NCBI RefSeq assembly: GCF_022758885.1
Contig: NZ_JALEBH010000001.1
Location: forward strand, 1,302,001 to 1,366,000
Length of the DNA stretch: 64,000 nt
Source of the DNA: Sphingobium sp. BYY-5
GTDB taxonomy: Bacteria > Pseudomonadota > Alphaproteobacteria > Sphingomonadales > Sphingomonadaceae
Direction of reading: 5' to 3'
The notes beneath the pieces were generated by a model. That model was not told the origin of the DNA. It saw nothing but the letters and a program-made list of their open reading frames with translations, and made no database searches. Position 1 is the stretch's first letter. Each line of letters begins with the position of its first letter. Made by a program: the position numbers and the translations under genes. Positions 36,738 through 44,589 of the stretch are shown in pieces.

Positions 36738-38051
36738 ATGAAAATCACGATGATCGGCACGGGTTATGTAGGCTTGGTGTCGGGAGCCTGTTTTGCGGAT
36801 TTTGGTCATGATGTTGTGTGCGTCGACAAGGATGCAGGCAAGATCTCGGCGATTGAATCGGGACGGATGCCGATTTTCGAGCCGGGGCTGGACCAGTTGG
36901 TAGGCAGCAATGCGGCAGCCGGTCGGCTGACCTTCACCACCGACCTTGCGGACGGGGTCAAGGGCGCGGACGCGATCTTCATCGCGGTGGGCACGCCTTC
37001 GCGCCGGGGCGATGGCCATGCCGATTTGAGCTATGTCTATGCTGCAGCGCGGGAAATCGTAGAATCGCTCGATGGCCCGGCGGTCATCGTCACCAAGTCG
37101 ACCGTGCCCGTGGGCACCGGCGACGAGGTTGAGCGGATCGCGCGCGACCTGCGCCCGGACCTCGACATCCAGGTCGTTTCCAACCCTGAGTTCCTGCGCG
37201 AGGGCGCAGCGATCGGCGACTTCAAGCGCCCCGACCGCGTCGTTGTGGGCACCACCGGGTCGGAGCGCGCCATTGCGGTGATGAGCCAGGTCTATCGCCC
37301 GCTCAACCTCAACCAGGCGCCGCTGATGTTCACCGGCCGGCGCACCGCCGAACTCATCAAATATGCCGCCAACGCCTTCCTGGCGACCAAGATCACCTTC
37401 ATCAACGAGATGGCGGACCTGTGCGAGGCGGTCGGCGCCGAAGTGCAGGACGTGTCGCGCGGCATTGGCCTGGACAACCGTATCGGCTCCAAATTCCTGC
37501 ACGCAGGGCCGGGCTATGGCGGTTCCTGCTTCCCCAAGGATACGCTCGCCCTGGTCAAGACCGGGCAGGATCATGACGCCCCGATCCGCATCGTCGAGAC
37601 GGTGGTCCAGGTCAACGACCTGCGCAAGCGGGCAATGGGCCGCAAGATCGTCAAGGCGCTGGGCGGCGACGCGCGCGGCAAGACGGTCGCGCTGCTCGGC
37701 CTCACCTTCAAGCCCAACACCGACGACATGCGCGACGCCCCCAGCATCGCCATCGTCCAGGCGCTCGAAGATGCCGGCGCCAAGGTCGTCGCCTATGATC
37801 CCGAAGGCATGGAGGTCGCAGCGCCGCTCGTCCCCGGCGTCACCATGGTCAAGGACGCCTATGAAGCCGCACAGGGCGCAGACGCCCTCGTCCTCGTCAC
37901 CGAATGGGACATCTTCCGCGCCCTCGACCTCAAGCGCCTCGCCACCTCCATGGCCCAGCCCGTCCTCGTCGACCTGCGCAACATATACCCACTCGCAGAA
38001 GCCGCAGACGCTGGCTTCGCCCTCTCCCGCGTCGGCGGAATGGGCATTTGA
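36738..38051 (+). CDS. ugd: UDP-glucose 6-dehydrogenase
   Basis: 437 residues. MKITMIGTGYVGLVSGACFADFG holds the NAD loop, SNPEFLREGAAIGDF near 152 is diagnostic for UDP-Glc dehydrogenases, KYAANAFLATKITFINE follows, and the catalytic Cys is in GGSCFPKDTLAL near 260. It oxidises UDP-glucose twice to UDP-glucuronate for acidic exopolysaccharide. Start 36738 gives the canonical N-terminus. Its stop overlaps a possible TTG-started small membrane protein. Confidence 0.95.
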   Translation: MKITMIGTGYVGLVSGACFADFGHDVVCVDKDAGKISAIESGRMPIFEPGLDQLVGSNAAAGRLTFTTDLADGVKGADAIFIAVGTPSRRGDGHADLSYVYAAAREIVESLDGPAVIVTKSTVPVGTGDEVERIARDLRPDLDIQVVSNPEFLREGAAIGDFKRPDRVVVGTTGSERAIAVMSQVYRPLNLNQAPLMFTGRRTAELIKYAANAFLATKITFINEMADLCEAVGAEVQDVSRGIGLDNRIGSKFLHAGPGYGGSCFPKDTLALVKTGQDHDAPIRIVETVVQVNDLRKRAMGRKIVKALGGDARGKTVALLGLTFKPNTDDMRDAPSIAIVQALEDAGAKVVAYDPEGMEVAAPLVPGVTMVKDAYEAAQGADALVLVTEWDIFRALDLKRLATSMAQPVLVDLRNIYPLAEAADAGFALSRVGGMGI

Positions 38052-38176
38052 ACTGGCCCTGGGAGGAAGGACGCGGCGACGACCGCGTCCTTCCCCGCCT
38101 CCATCACTGGATGATCGCAGCACTGCTGCTGACCGGCATGATGATCGTCATGCCGGTTTTCTTCGCCTTTATCTGA
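38048..38176 (+). CDS. Candidate 42-residue single-helix membrane protein
   Basis: An open frame beginning with TTG inside the ugd stop (TTGA overlap) encodes a polar, Trp-rich start (NWPWEEGRGDDR) and then one hydrophobic helix (MIAALLLTGMMIVMPVFF) ending in FAFI. The overlap suggests translational coupling to ugd. The TTG start and weak ribosome site make it uncertain; ATG 38117 would leave only the helix. No homology assigned. Confidence 0.35.
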   Translation: MNWPWEEGRGDDRVLPRLHHWMIAALLLTGMMIVMPVFFAFI

Positions 38177-38215
38177 GGGGCTTTCGGCGCAATGCCGCAC
38201 CGACCCTCACACCCT

Positions 38216-39088
38216 TCAGGCCTTGATCTTCCAGCCCCGGCGCAGCAGGCCGTAGCACAGGCCGCCTAACACCAGATTGAGCGCCAGCAGCACCAGGCTA
38301 CCCGTCACCACATTGGTGTCCGCCGCCGCGACGAAGCCGTAGCGGAAGCCGGAGATGATGTAGAAGAAGGGGTTGGCGTGGCTGATCCCCTGGAAGAAGG
38401 CCGGCAGCCGGTCGATCGAATAGAAGGTGCCCGACAGCAGGGCGAGCGGGCCGATCACGAAATTGGTGATCGCCGCGCCATGGTCGAACTTGTCCGCCCA
38501 GATCGACGTCAGCACGCCCAGAAACGCGATGAAGCTGGTGCCGAGCAGCCCGAACCACAGCACCGCCCACAGATGGGCCGGCGTCACATGCACGCCCGGC
38601 CAGGCCGCCATCGCCAGCCACAGCGCGAAACCCACGAGCACCGCGCGCGTCACAGAGGAAGCGGCGAGCGCGAACAGCAGTTCGCCCACCGAGATGGGCG
38701 GCATCAGATAATCGACCAGCGTCCCCTGCACCTTGCCCACCATCAGCGCGAAGCTGGCATTGGCGAAGCAGGCGTTGATCATGCCCATGATGATGAGGCC
38801 GGGCGCGATGAAGTCGGCGAAGGGCACCGCCTCCCCGCGCAGCGTGACCGTGCGGCCGCTGCCGCCCAGCGCGACGATGAAGATGACCAGGAACAGCAAG
38901 GTGGTGATCGCCGGCGCCCAGACCGTCTGCAACTGCACCTTCATGAAGCGCCGCACTTCCTTGCGGTACAGCGCCCAGGTGCCGGGCCAGTTGATGTTGC
39001 GAATCTGCGGAACGCCCGGTTCGGCGAACGCCCGGTGGGCGTCGACAGGGGCGACAGAAGGGACGGCAATTTTGGGCTGGTCGTTCAT
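38216..39088 (-). CDS. ABC-2 type transporter permease (orphan)
   Basis: 290 residues with six predicted membrane helices. The ABC-2 signature includes FADFIAPGLIIMGMINACFANASFALM, GTLVDYLMPPISVGELL, and PLALLSGTFYSIDRLP followed by a C-terminal helix. It resembles YadH/NodJ export permeases. No ATPase gene is adjacent, unlike the pair at 55308-57007, so its ATPase must be elsewhere. Position next to ugd and the polysaccharide genes hints at glycan or lipid export, but this is not shown. Confidence 0.85.
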   Translation of the reverse strand: MNDQPKIAVPSVAPVDAHRAFAEPGVPQIRNINWPGTWALYRKEVRRFMKVQLQTVWAPAITTLLFLVIFIVALGGSGRTVTLRGEAVPFADFIAPGLIIMGMINACFANASFALMVGKVQGTLVDYLMPPISVGELLFALAASSVTRAVLVGFALWLAMAAWPGVHVTPAHLWAVLWFGLLGTSFIAFLGVLTSIWADKFDHGAAITNFVIGPLALLSGTFYSIDRLPAFFQGISHANPFFYIISGFRYGFVAAADTNVVTGSLVLLALNLVLGGLCYGLLRRGWKIKA

Positions 39089-39203
39089 GGCTGGATCGAC
39101 TATCGGCTGGTTCGTTGTGCTGCAAGCGCTCAGTTCAAGGATTTGAACCGCCGCGCCTGATCCCCATATAGGATGCACGCAGAGATTTGTGAGGAGTTTT
39201 TCA

Positions 39204-39887
39204 TTGTCCTGGACCGACGAACGTATCGACCAGCTCAAGGCGATGTGGGAACGCGGCCTGACCGCCAGCCAGATTGCGGATGAACTGGGCGGCGTCAGCC
39301 GCAATGCGGTGATCGGCAAGGCGCATCGCCTGGGCCTGCAATCGCGCCCTTCGCCAGTGAAGGCGAACGAGACGCCCAAGAAGGCCGCCGCCCCGCGCAA
39401 GCCCGCGCCCGTCGCGCCCACACCCGCGATCGAGACGCCGCGCGCCGCCGCACCGGTTGCGCCGCCGCACCGCCCGGTCGCGGCACCGATCGCCCCGGCG
39501 GCCCCTGCCGCGCCAGAGGCCGCTGCCGATGCGCCTCCCGCACGGCCGCAGCCGCGCATCGTTTCGGTCGGCCCCGGCGGCTTTCTGCGCCAGGGTCCGG
39601 GCGACCAGCAGGCGCCGATCCCGCCCGCTCCGCCGCGCCGCCTGGTACCGGCCAAGCCCAGCGCGGACATCGCCGACAAGACCAGCCTGCTCGACCTGAC
39701 CGAGCGGATCTGCAAATGGCCGATGGGTCATCCGGGCGAACCGGATTTTCATTTCTGCGGTGAGCAGGTGAACCCCGGCTTCCCCTATTGCGTCGAGCAT
39801 TGCGGCCGCGCCTATCAGGCGCAATTGCCCCGCGGCACGCGCCGCCCGCCGCCGCCCATGCCCTTCGGCGGCCCCCGCGTCCGTTAA
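39204..39887 (+). CDS. gcrA: Cell-cycle regulator GcrA
   Basis: 227 residues. The N-terminal DNA-binding domain (SWTDERIDQLKAMWERGL, then TASQIADELGGVSRNAVIGK and AHRLGL) is the GcrA signature. A long Ala/Pro-rich linker leads to a C-terminal RNA-polymerase-binding domain with Cys/His residues (CKWPMGHPGEPDFHFCG, FPYCVEHCGRAY). GcrA binds sigma-70 at GANTC-methylated promoters. The initiator is most likely TTG at 39204, eight bases after GAGGAG; GTG 39189 overlaps that ribosome site. A terminator follows. Confidence 0.94.
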   Translation: MSWTDERIDQLKAMWERGLTASQIADELGGVSRNAVIGKAHRLGLQSRPSPVKANETPKKAAAPRKPAPVAPTPAIETPRAAAPVAPPHRPVAAPIAPAAPAAPEAAADAPPARPQPRIVSVGPGGFLRQGPGDQQAPIPPAPPRRLVPAKPSADIADKTSLLDLTERICKWPMGHPGEPDFHFCGEQVNPGFPYCVEHCGRAYQAQLPRGTRRPPPPMPFGGPRVR

Positions 39888-39906
39888 CGCCAACCACTGA
39901 TCCAGC

Positions 39907-39937
39907 AAAAAGGCCGCCCCGAAAAGGCGGCCTTTTT
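39907..39937 (+). terminator. Terminator after gcrA
   Basis: AAAAAGGCCGCC pairs with GGCGGCCTTTTT around a short CCGAAAA loop. It lies between the convergent gcrA and M48 protease genes and can work in both directions. A near-identical copy is at 41285. Confidence 0.9.
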
Positions 39938-39943
39938 CTTGTC

Positions 39944-41146
39944 CTATTTTCCCACCAGGTCCGGGTGCTGGGCCTTCCACAGCATGGCGGCATGGATACG
40001 CCGCTCGACGCTGGGATGGTCGTAGAACAATATCTCCTCCAGCCGCGAAGGGGAAGACGCGCGATATTGGATCGTCTTGACCAGCGCCTTGGCAAGCCCG
40101 TCCGGTTCATGCGCGATCTGGAGTGAGAAGCGATCGGCGGCATTTTCGTCATAGCGACTGATGCTGTTCATCAGCGGCACCAGGAACAGGCCGACCACCA
40201 CAGCCACAGCCCAGGCGACCGGCATATGCGCCGGATCACCGATCGCCGCCCCCGCGCCAACCCACCGCGCCACCGTTGGATAGAGGCGGTCGACCAGCCA
40301 GAAGAGCAGCATCGCCAGCAGGCTCATGCCCCCCGCCAGCCACAGGACATGATGTTCGGCATAATGGCCCAGTTCATGGCCCACCACGCCGCGCACTTCG
40401 GCCAGGTCGGCGCCCTGCTTGACCATCGTGTCGCTCATCGCGACGCGGGCGGTGCCGAACAGGCCGGAGACATTGGCGGTATAGCGTTCCGACTGTTTCG
40501 ACCCGTCATAGATGTAGATCTTGTCGCCCGGCACGCCGGCGCGATGCGCCAGTTCCACCGCCGCATCGCGGGTCGGCCCGGCGGGCGCGGGCGTGTATTT
40601 GTTGAACAGTGGCTCGATCGTCACCGGCGCGACCACCACCATCAGGACGATGCCCACGACAACGACCAGCCCCGACCAGGCCCACCACCAGCGCGGCGTC
40701 CGCCGCATCAGCGCGTAGATGGCGATTGCGAGCAACGCCAGCAACGGAATGCTGATCGCGGTCGACATAATATCCTCGCCCAGCCAGTCGCCGAAAGATT
40801 GCGCGGTGAGGCCATAGCTGCGCTCGCGCCACCAGTTGGCATAGATGCTCCATGGCAGTTCGATCGCCCAATCGCACAGGAAGAAAAGGATCGTACACAG
40901 GAACGCCGTCAGATTGGGCCGCGCCTTCACGCCGCTGATCCGCCCCGCGAACCGCGCCAGCAGGCCACTGCGCCAGATCAGCAGCATCGCCGCCACCGTC
41001 ACCAGCGTACCCCAGAGCAGCAGCCAATGCCCGCCCTGGGTATAGGCGATGGCGCGTTCATGCTGGGCCGGGGACAGGGTGGCGAGATAGGCGGCGGTCG
41101 CCGCGTCGGGATCAAAAGGCGCTGCGGACAAAAGGGCATCCCCCAT
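39944..41146 (-). CDS. M48 family metallopeptidase (Ste24/CAAX-protease type)
   Basis: 400-residue integral membrane zinc protease. Several N-terminal helices (residues about 40-180) precede the catalytic HExxH in VVGHELGHYAEHH near residue 270 and the third zinc ligand in YDENAADRFSL near residue 335. The N-terminal SYGLTAQSFGDWLGE block matches the Ste24-like M48A group. It probably degrades misfolded membrane proteins. The gene is bounded on both sides by copies of the gcrA 3' end and terminator. Confidence 0.9.
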   Translation of the reverse strand: MGDALLSAAPFDPDAATAAYLATLSPAQHERAIAYTQGGHWLLLWGTLVTVAAMLLIWRSGLLARFAGRISGVKARPNLTAFLCTILFFLCDWAIELPWSIYANWWRERSYGLTAQSFGDWLGEDIMSTAISIPLLALLAIAIYALMRRTPRWWWAWSGLVVVVGIVLMVVVAPVTIEPLFNKYTPAPAGPTRDAAVELAHRAGVPGDKIYIYDGSKQSERYTANVSGLFGTARVAMSDTMVKQGADLAEVRGVVGHELGHYAEHHVLWLAGGMSLLAMLLFWLVDRLYPTVARWVGAGAAIGDPAHMPVAWAVAVVVGLFLVPLMNSISRYDENAADRFSLQIAHEPDGLAKALVKTIQYRASSPSRLEEILFYDHPSVERRIHAAMLWKAQHPDLVGK

Positions 41147-41245
41147 GGATCGATGAAGAGGCGCAGCCTATCAGCTTGGCATTGCGCGTAAAGCGTTGAT
41201 GAAGGGATGTTAGTCCCGCCGCGCAGCAGGACGCTTGCGCCCACC

Positions 41246-41319
41246 GCGCCATGCCCTTCAGCGGCCCGCGCGTCACCGATCCAGAAAAAAAGGCCGCCCC
41301 GAAAAGGCGGCCTTTTTCT
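41246..41319. repeat. Duplicated gcrA 3' end plus terminator
   Basis: GCCATGCCCTTCAGCGGCCC, followed by GATCCAG and AGGCCGCCCCGAAAAGGCGG, repeats the last gcrA codons and terminator seen at 39858-39937. Differences are a few substitutions and a short deletion. The hairpin at 41285-41317 is intact and can terminate the outer-membrane protein gene that converges on it from the right. Confidence 0.8.
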
Positions 41320-41356
41320 TCTTGCCTGGAAGGAAGGCGGAAAATCCCGCCCCTGC

Positions 41357-42223
41357 TCAGAAGCGATATGCTGCCGTCACGCGGACACTCTGCGTTGTAT
41401 ATTGCTCGTTGCTACGGCCGATCACCGTCTGGCCGGAGGTGCTGGCCGGATTGACGAAGGGGTTGGTCGCCGGCGCACTGCCCTGCGTCACAGTCACGCT
41501 ATAATCGTTCGGGTTGAAGCGGGTATAACGATAGAGCAGGCCTATCGAGAAATTGTCGCTGATCTTCTGGTCGATGCCTCCGCCCACGGTATAGCCCCAG
41601 TCGTCCTCGGTCCGATTATTCTCGGCAAAGGCGTTGGCCGTGTTGGTGGTCAGGAAGCTGTTCTTGAACTTGCCATAAGCCAGACCGCCCGTCGCATAGA
41701 TCAGCGTGCGGTTGAGGCTGTAGCCAGCGCGCAGGCGGGCCGCGGCTTCCCAGTCGAGCCGACGGACCAGCGTATAGCTCGCCGGGGTCGTGCTGAACCC
41801 GGAGACATAGTTGCTGCCATAGGATTGGCCGCCCTCGATCACGCCACCCACGACGATATTGCCGAATTGCCTGTCATAGCCAGCCATGACCGACCAAGCC
41901 GCCTTGCCCTCCCGATCGCCCCTCGAACAGGTGGTGGCGCTGGTCGCCTTGCCGTTGCAGAAGCCCGGCGCAAAGGCGTTACCCCCGGCTGGCGTGCGAA
42001 CGATGTCGCCATATTGGCCATCGCCATTAGTATCGAAATAAACCTGTTCGATATCATTGGCGGTATTGTTGGGCTGCCAGTTATACCCCAGCGATCCGCC
42101 GATATACGGTCCGGTCCAATTGGAACTGCCGGCGTCGTCCTGCGCCGTTGCCGGCGTCGCCAGAACGCCAGCCAGAGCGAATGCAACTGCGGCGCCAAAT
42201 GGCGCGATGCGGTTGAGCTTCAT
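41357..42223 (-). CDS. Outer-membrane beta-barrel protein (Omp25/Omp31-like)
   Basis: 288 residues. A signal peptide (residues 1-27, ending ATPATA) precedes an eight-stranded-barrel pattern: WTGPYIGGSLGYNW at the start, AGYDRQFGNIVVGG, ARLRAGYSLNRTLIYATGGL, YTVGGGIDQKISDNFSIGLL and a C-terminal VRVTAAYRF ending in Phe. It is the porin-like surface antigen common in alphaproteobacteria. It contains a Cys pair (FCNGKATSATTCSRG) in the first long loop. Confidence 0.87.
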   Translation of the reverse strand: MKLNRIAPFGAAVAFALAGVLATPATAQDDAGSSNWTGPYIGGSLGYNWQPNNTANDIEQVYFDTNGDGQYGDIVRTPAGGNAFAPGFCNGKATSATTCSRGDREGKAAWSVMAGYDRQFGNIVVGGVIEGGQSYGSNYVSGFSTTPASYTLVRRLDWEAAARLRAGYSLNRTLIYATGGLAYGKFKNSFLTTNTANAFAENNRTEDDWGYTVGGGIDQKISDNFSIGLLYRYTRFNPNDYSVTVTQGSAPATNPFVNPASTSGQTVIGRSNEQYTTQSVRVTAAYRF

Positions 42224-42466
42224 AAACGTCTCCTCACTGTGAAGGCTTTACACCCCTGTCGGTCGGCTAACGGCTTGACCTTCCTCTTTGTTTCATCGCC
42301 AACCGCAATATATGACAGTGCGTCCCCGGAGACACAGTTTGTATCTGAACGGACAAAAACCCGCCGCAAATGAAGCCGTCTTCCACCCGTCAGGCCATGC
42401 CCGTCAGCGATTATCAGACCGACGCCATGCTTGCGCCCGCCGCAGGCCCCCTTATAGCTTGTCGCC

Positions 42467-44470
42467 ATGTCCGAAGACCTGTTCGCCGCCAACACGCCCG
42501 CCACCCCCGCCTATGACGCGTCCACCATCGAGGTTCTGGAGGGACTGGAACCGGTCCGCCGCCGCCCCGGCATGTATATCGGCGGCACCGACGAGCGCGC
42601 GCTGCATCATCTGGCCAGCGAAGTGCTGGACAACAGCATGGACGAGGCCGTCGCGGGCCATGCGACCCGGATCGAAGTGACGCTGGAGGCGGGCAACCGG
42701 CTGACCATTACCGACAATGGCCGCGGCATCCCGGTCGACCCGCACCCGAAATTTCCCGACAAATCGGCGCTGGAAGTGATCCTCACCACCCTCCATTCGG
42801 GCGGCAAGTTCGAGGGGAAGGCCTATGCCACCTCCGGCGGCCTGCACGGCGTCGGCATCTCCGTGGTCAACGCGCTGTCGACCGGCACCGTCATCGAAGT
42901 GGCGCGCAACAAGGAATTGTTTCGCCAGAGCTTCTCGCAAGGCCTGCCCCAGACGAGCCTGGAAAAGGTCGGCGCCGCCCCCAACCGGCGTGGCACCCTG
43001 GTCAGCTTCATCCCCGACACCGAAATCTTTGGCGAGCAGAAATTCAAGCCCGCCCGCCTCTATCGCCTTGCCCGGTCCAAGGCCTATCTGTTCGCGGGCG
43101 TCGAGATACGCTGGAAATGCGATCCTTCGCTCATCAGCGACGATACGCCCACCGAAGCCGTCTTCCAGTTTCCCGGCGGCCTGGCCGATCATCTGAAGGA
43201 ACAGGTCGGCGATCGCGAATGCGCGACCAGCATCTTCTTCTCAGGCAATCAGGATTTTCCCGGCTCCGCAGGACGGCAGGATTTCCCCGGCTCCGCCGGG
43301 CGGGTCGAATGGGCGGTCGCCTGGCCGCTCTGGTCAGATGGTTCCTACTCCTGGTATTGCAACACCATCCCGACCCCCGATGGCGGCACCCATGAAGCGG
43401 GCCTGCGCACCGCCCTGGTCAAGGGCATTCGCGCCTTCGGCGACCTTGTAGGGCAGAAGAAGGCGAAGGATATCACCGCCGACGACATCATGACCTCTTC
43501 GGAAATCATGCTGTCGGTCTTCATCCGCGATCCCCAGTTCCAGAGCCAGACCAAGGATCGGCTCACCAGCCCCGACGCGGCGCGACTGGTCGAAAACGCC
43601 GTGCGCGACCATTTCGATCATTATCTGACCGACCATATGGACCGGGGCAGGGCACTGCTCGCCTATGTGCTCGACCGCATGGACGAGCGCCTCAAACGCA
43701 AGCAGGAGAAGGAGGTCAAGCGCAAGACCGCGACCAATTCGCGCAAGCTGCGCCTGCCCGGCAAGCTCACCGACTGTTCAAACGACGACCCGGAAGGCGC
43801 TGAAATCTTTCTGGTCGAAGGCGATAGCGCAGGCGGCTCCGCCAAGCAGGCGCGCGACCGCAAGACCCAGGCGATCCTGCCCCTGCGCGGCAAGATTCTC
43901 AATGTCGCTTCGGCCAACACCGCGAAAATCCTGGCCAACCAGGAAATCGCCGACATGATCCTGGCGCTGGGTTGCGGCACGCGCAAGGACTGCAACCCGG
44001 ACAACCTCCGCTATGAACGCATCGTCATCATGACCGACGCGGACGTCGACGGCGCGCATATCGCGACGCTGCTGATGACCTTCTTCTTCCAGGAAATGCC
44101 CGAACTGGTGCGGCGCGGGCATCTTTATCTCGCCCAGCCGCCGCTCTACCGCCTGGTCGCAGGCGGCAAGAGCCTCTACGCCAAGGACGACGCCCATCGC
44201 GAGGAATTGATGGAGAAGGAATTCAAGGGCAAGAAGGTCGAGGTCAGCCGCTTCAAGGGCCTGGGCGAAATGAACCCGATGCAGCTTCGCGAAACCACCA
44301 TGGACCCCAAGACCCGCAGCATGATCCGCATCACCCTGCCCGCCGATGTCGAGGAGCGCGCCGGGGTGCGCGATCTGGTCGACCGGTTGATGGGCACCAA
44401 CCCCGCCCACCGCTTCGCCTTCATCCAGGAAAATGCGGCCGCGGTGGACGAAGAAGCGATTGATGCGTGA
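42467..44470 (+). CDS. parE: DNA topoisomerase IV subunit B
   Basis: 667 residues. The GHKL ATPase domain has LEPVRRRPGMYIGGTDERAL, the ATP-binding Asn/Asp in EVLDNSMDEAV, DNGRGIP and GGLHGVG. The Toprim domain has EIFLVEGDSAGGSAKQARD and DADVDGAHI, and the C-terminus has RFKGLGEMNP. The KQARDRKTQAILPLRGKI and KFPDKSALEVILTTLHSGGKF loops favour ParE over GyrB. It decatenates daughter chromosomes with ParC. A 9-residue tandem duplication is present in the transducer domain. Confidence 0.94.
   Translation: MSEDLFAANTPATPAYDASTIEVLEGLEPVRRRPGMYIGGTDERALHHLASEVLDNSMDEAVAGHATRIEVTLEAGNRLTITDNGRGIPVDPHPKFPDKSALEVILTTLHSGGKFEGKAYATSGGLHGVGISVVNALSTGTVIEVARNKELFRQSFSQGLPQTSLEKVGAAPNRRGTLVSFIPDTEIFGEQKFKPARLYRLARSKAYLFAGVEIRWKCDPSLISDDTPTEAVFQFPGGLADHLKEQVGDRECATSIFFSGNQDFPGSAGRQDFPGSAGRVEWAVAWPLWSDGSYSWYCNTIPTPDGGTHEAGLRTALVKGIRAFGDLVGQKKAKDITADDIMTSSEIMLSVFIRDPQFQSQTKDRLTSPDAARLVENAVRDHFDHYLTDHMDRGRALLAYVLDRMDERLKRKQEKEVKRKTATNSRKLRLPGKLTDCSNDDPEGAEIFLVEGDSAGGSAKQARDRKTQAILPLRGKILNVASANTAKILANQEIADMILALGCGTRKDCNPDNLRYERIVIMTDADVDGAHIATLLMTFFFQEMPELVRRGHLYLAQPPLYRLVAGGKSLYAKDDAHREELMEKEFKGKKVEVSRFKGLGEMNPMQLRETTMDPKTRSMIRITLPADVEERAGVRDLVDRLMGTNPAHRFAFIQENAAAVDEEAIDA
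43250..43303. repeat. 27-bp tandem duplication inside parE
   Basis: Two adjacent 27-bp units (43250-43276 and 43277-43303) differ at only three positions and encode QDFPGSAGR twice. The repeat is in frame and preserves the downstream sequence. Alignment memory of the family suggests a single copy is usual. Confidence 0.85.
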
Positions 44471-44495
44471 AAATGGATATTATCCTTTCGCTCTC

Positions 44496-44582
44496 CGTTC
44501 GCTTCGAGCGAAGTCGAGAAGCGGATAGCGCATCCCATACGTTCGGCTGCGTTGAACTCGACTACGTTCCAAACGAACGGAC
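44496..44582. repeat. Palindromic repeat, family P, copy 2
   Basis: CCGTTCGCTTCGAGCGAAGT at the left is mirrored imperfectly by CGTTCCAAACGAACGG at the right, with GAACTCGACTACG inside. It lies between parE and the serine hydrolase gene, whose GTG start follows eight bases later. Confidence 0.7.
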
Positions 44583-44589
44583 GTGGTAG

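Noticed and set aside
41147-41504. Short plus-strand open frame containing MPFSGPRVTDPEKK as a gene
   Set aside because: It is the duplicated gcrA tail and terminator running into antisense of the outer-membrane protein gene; there is no start or ribosome site.
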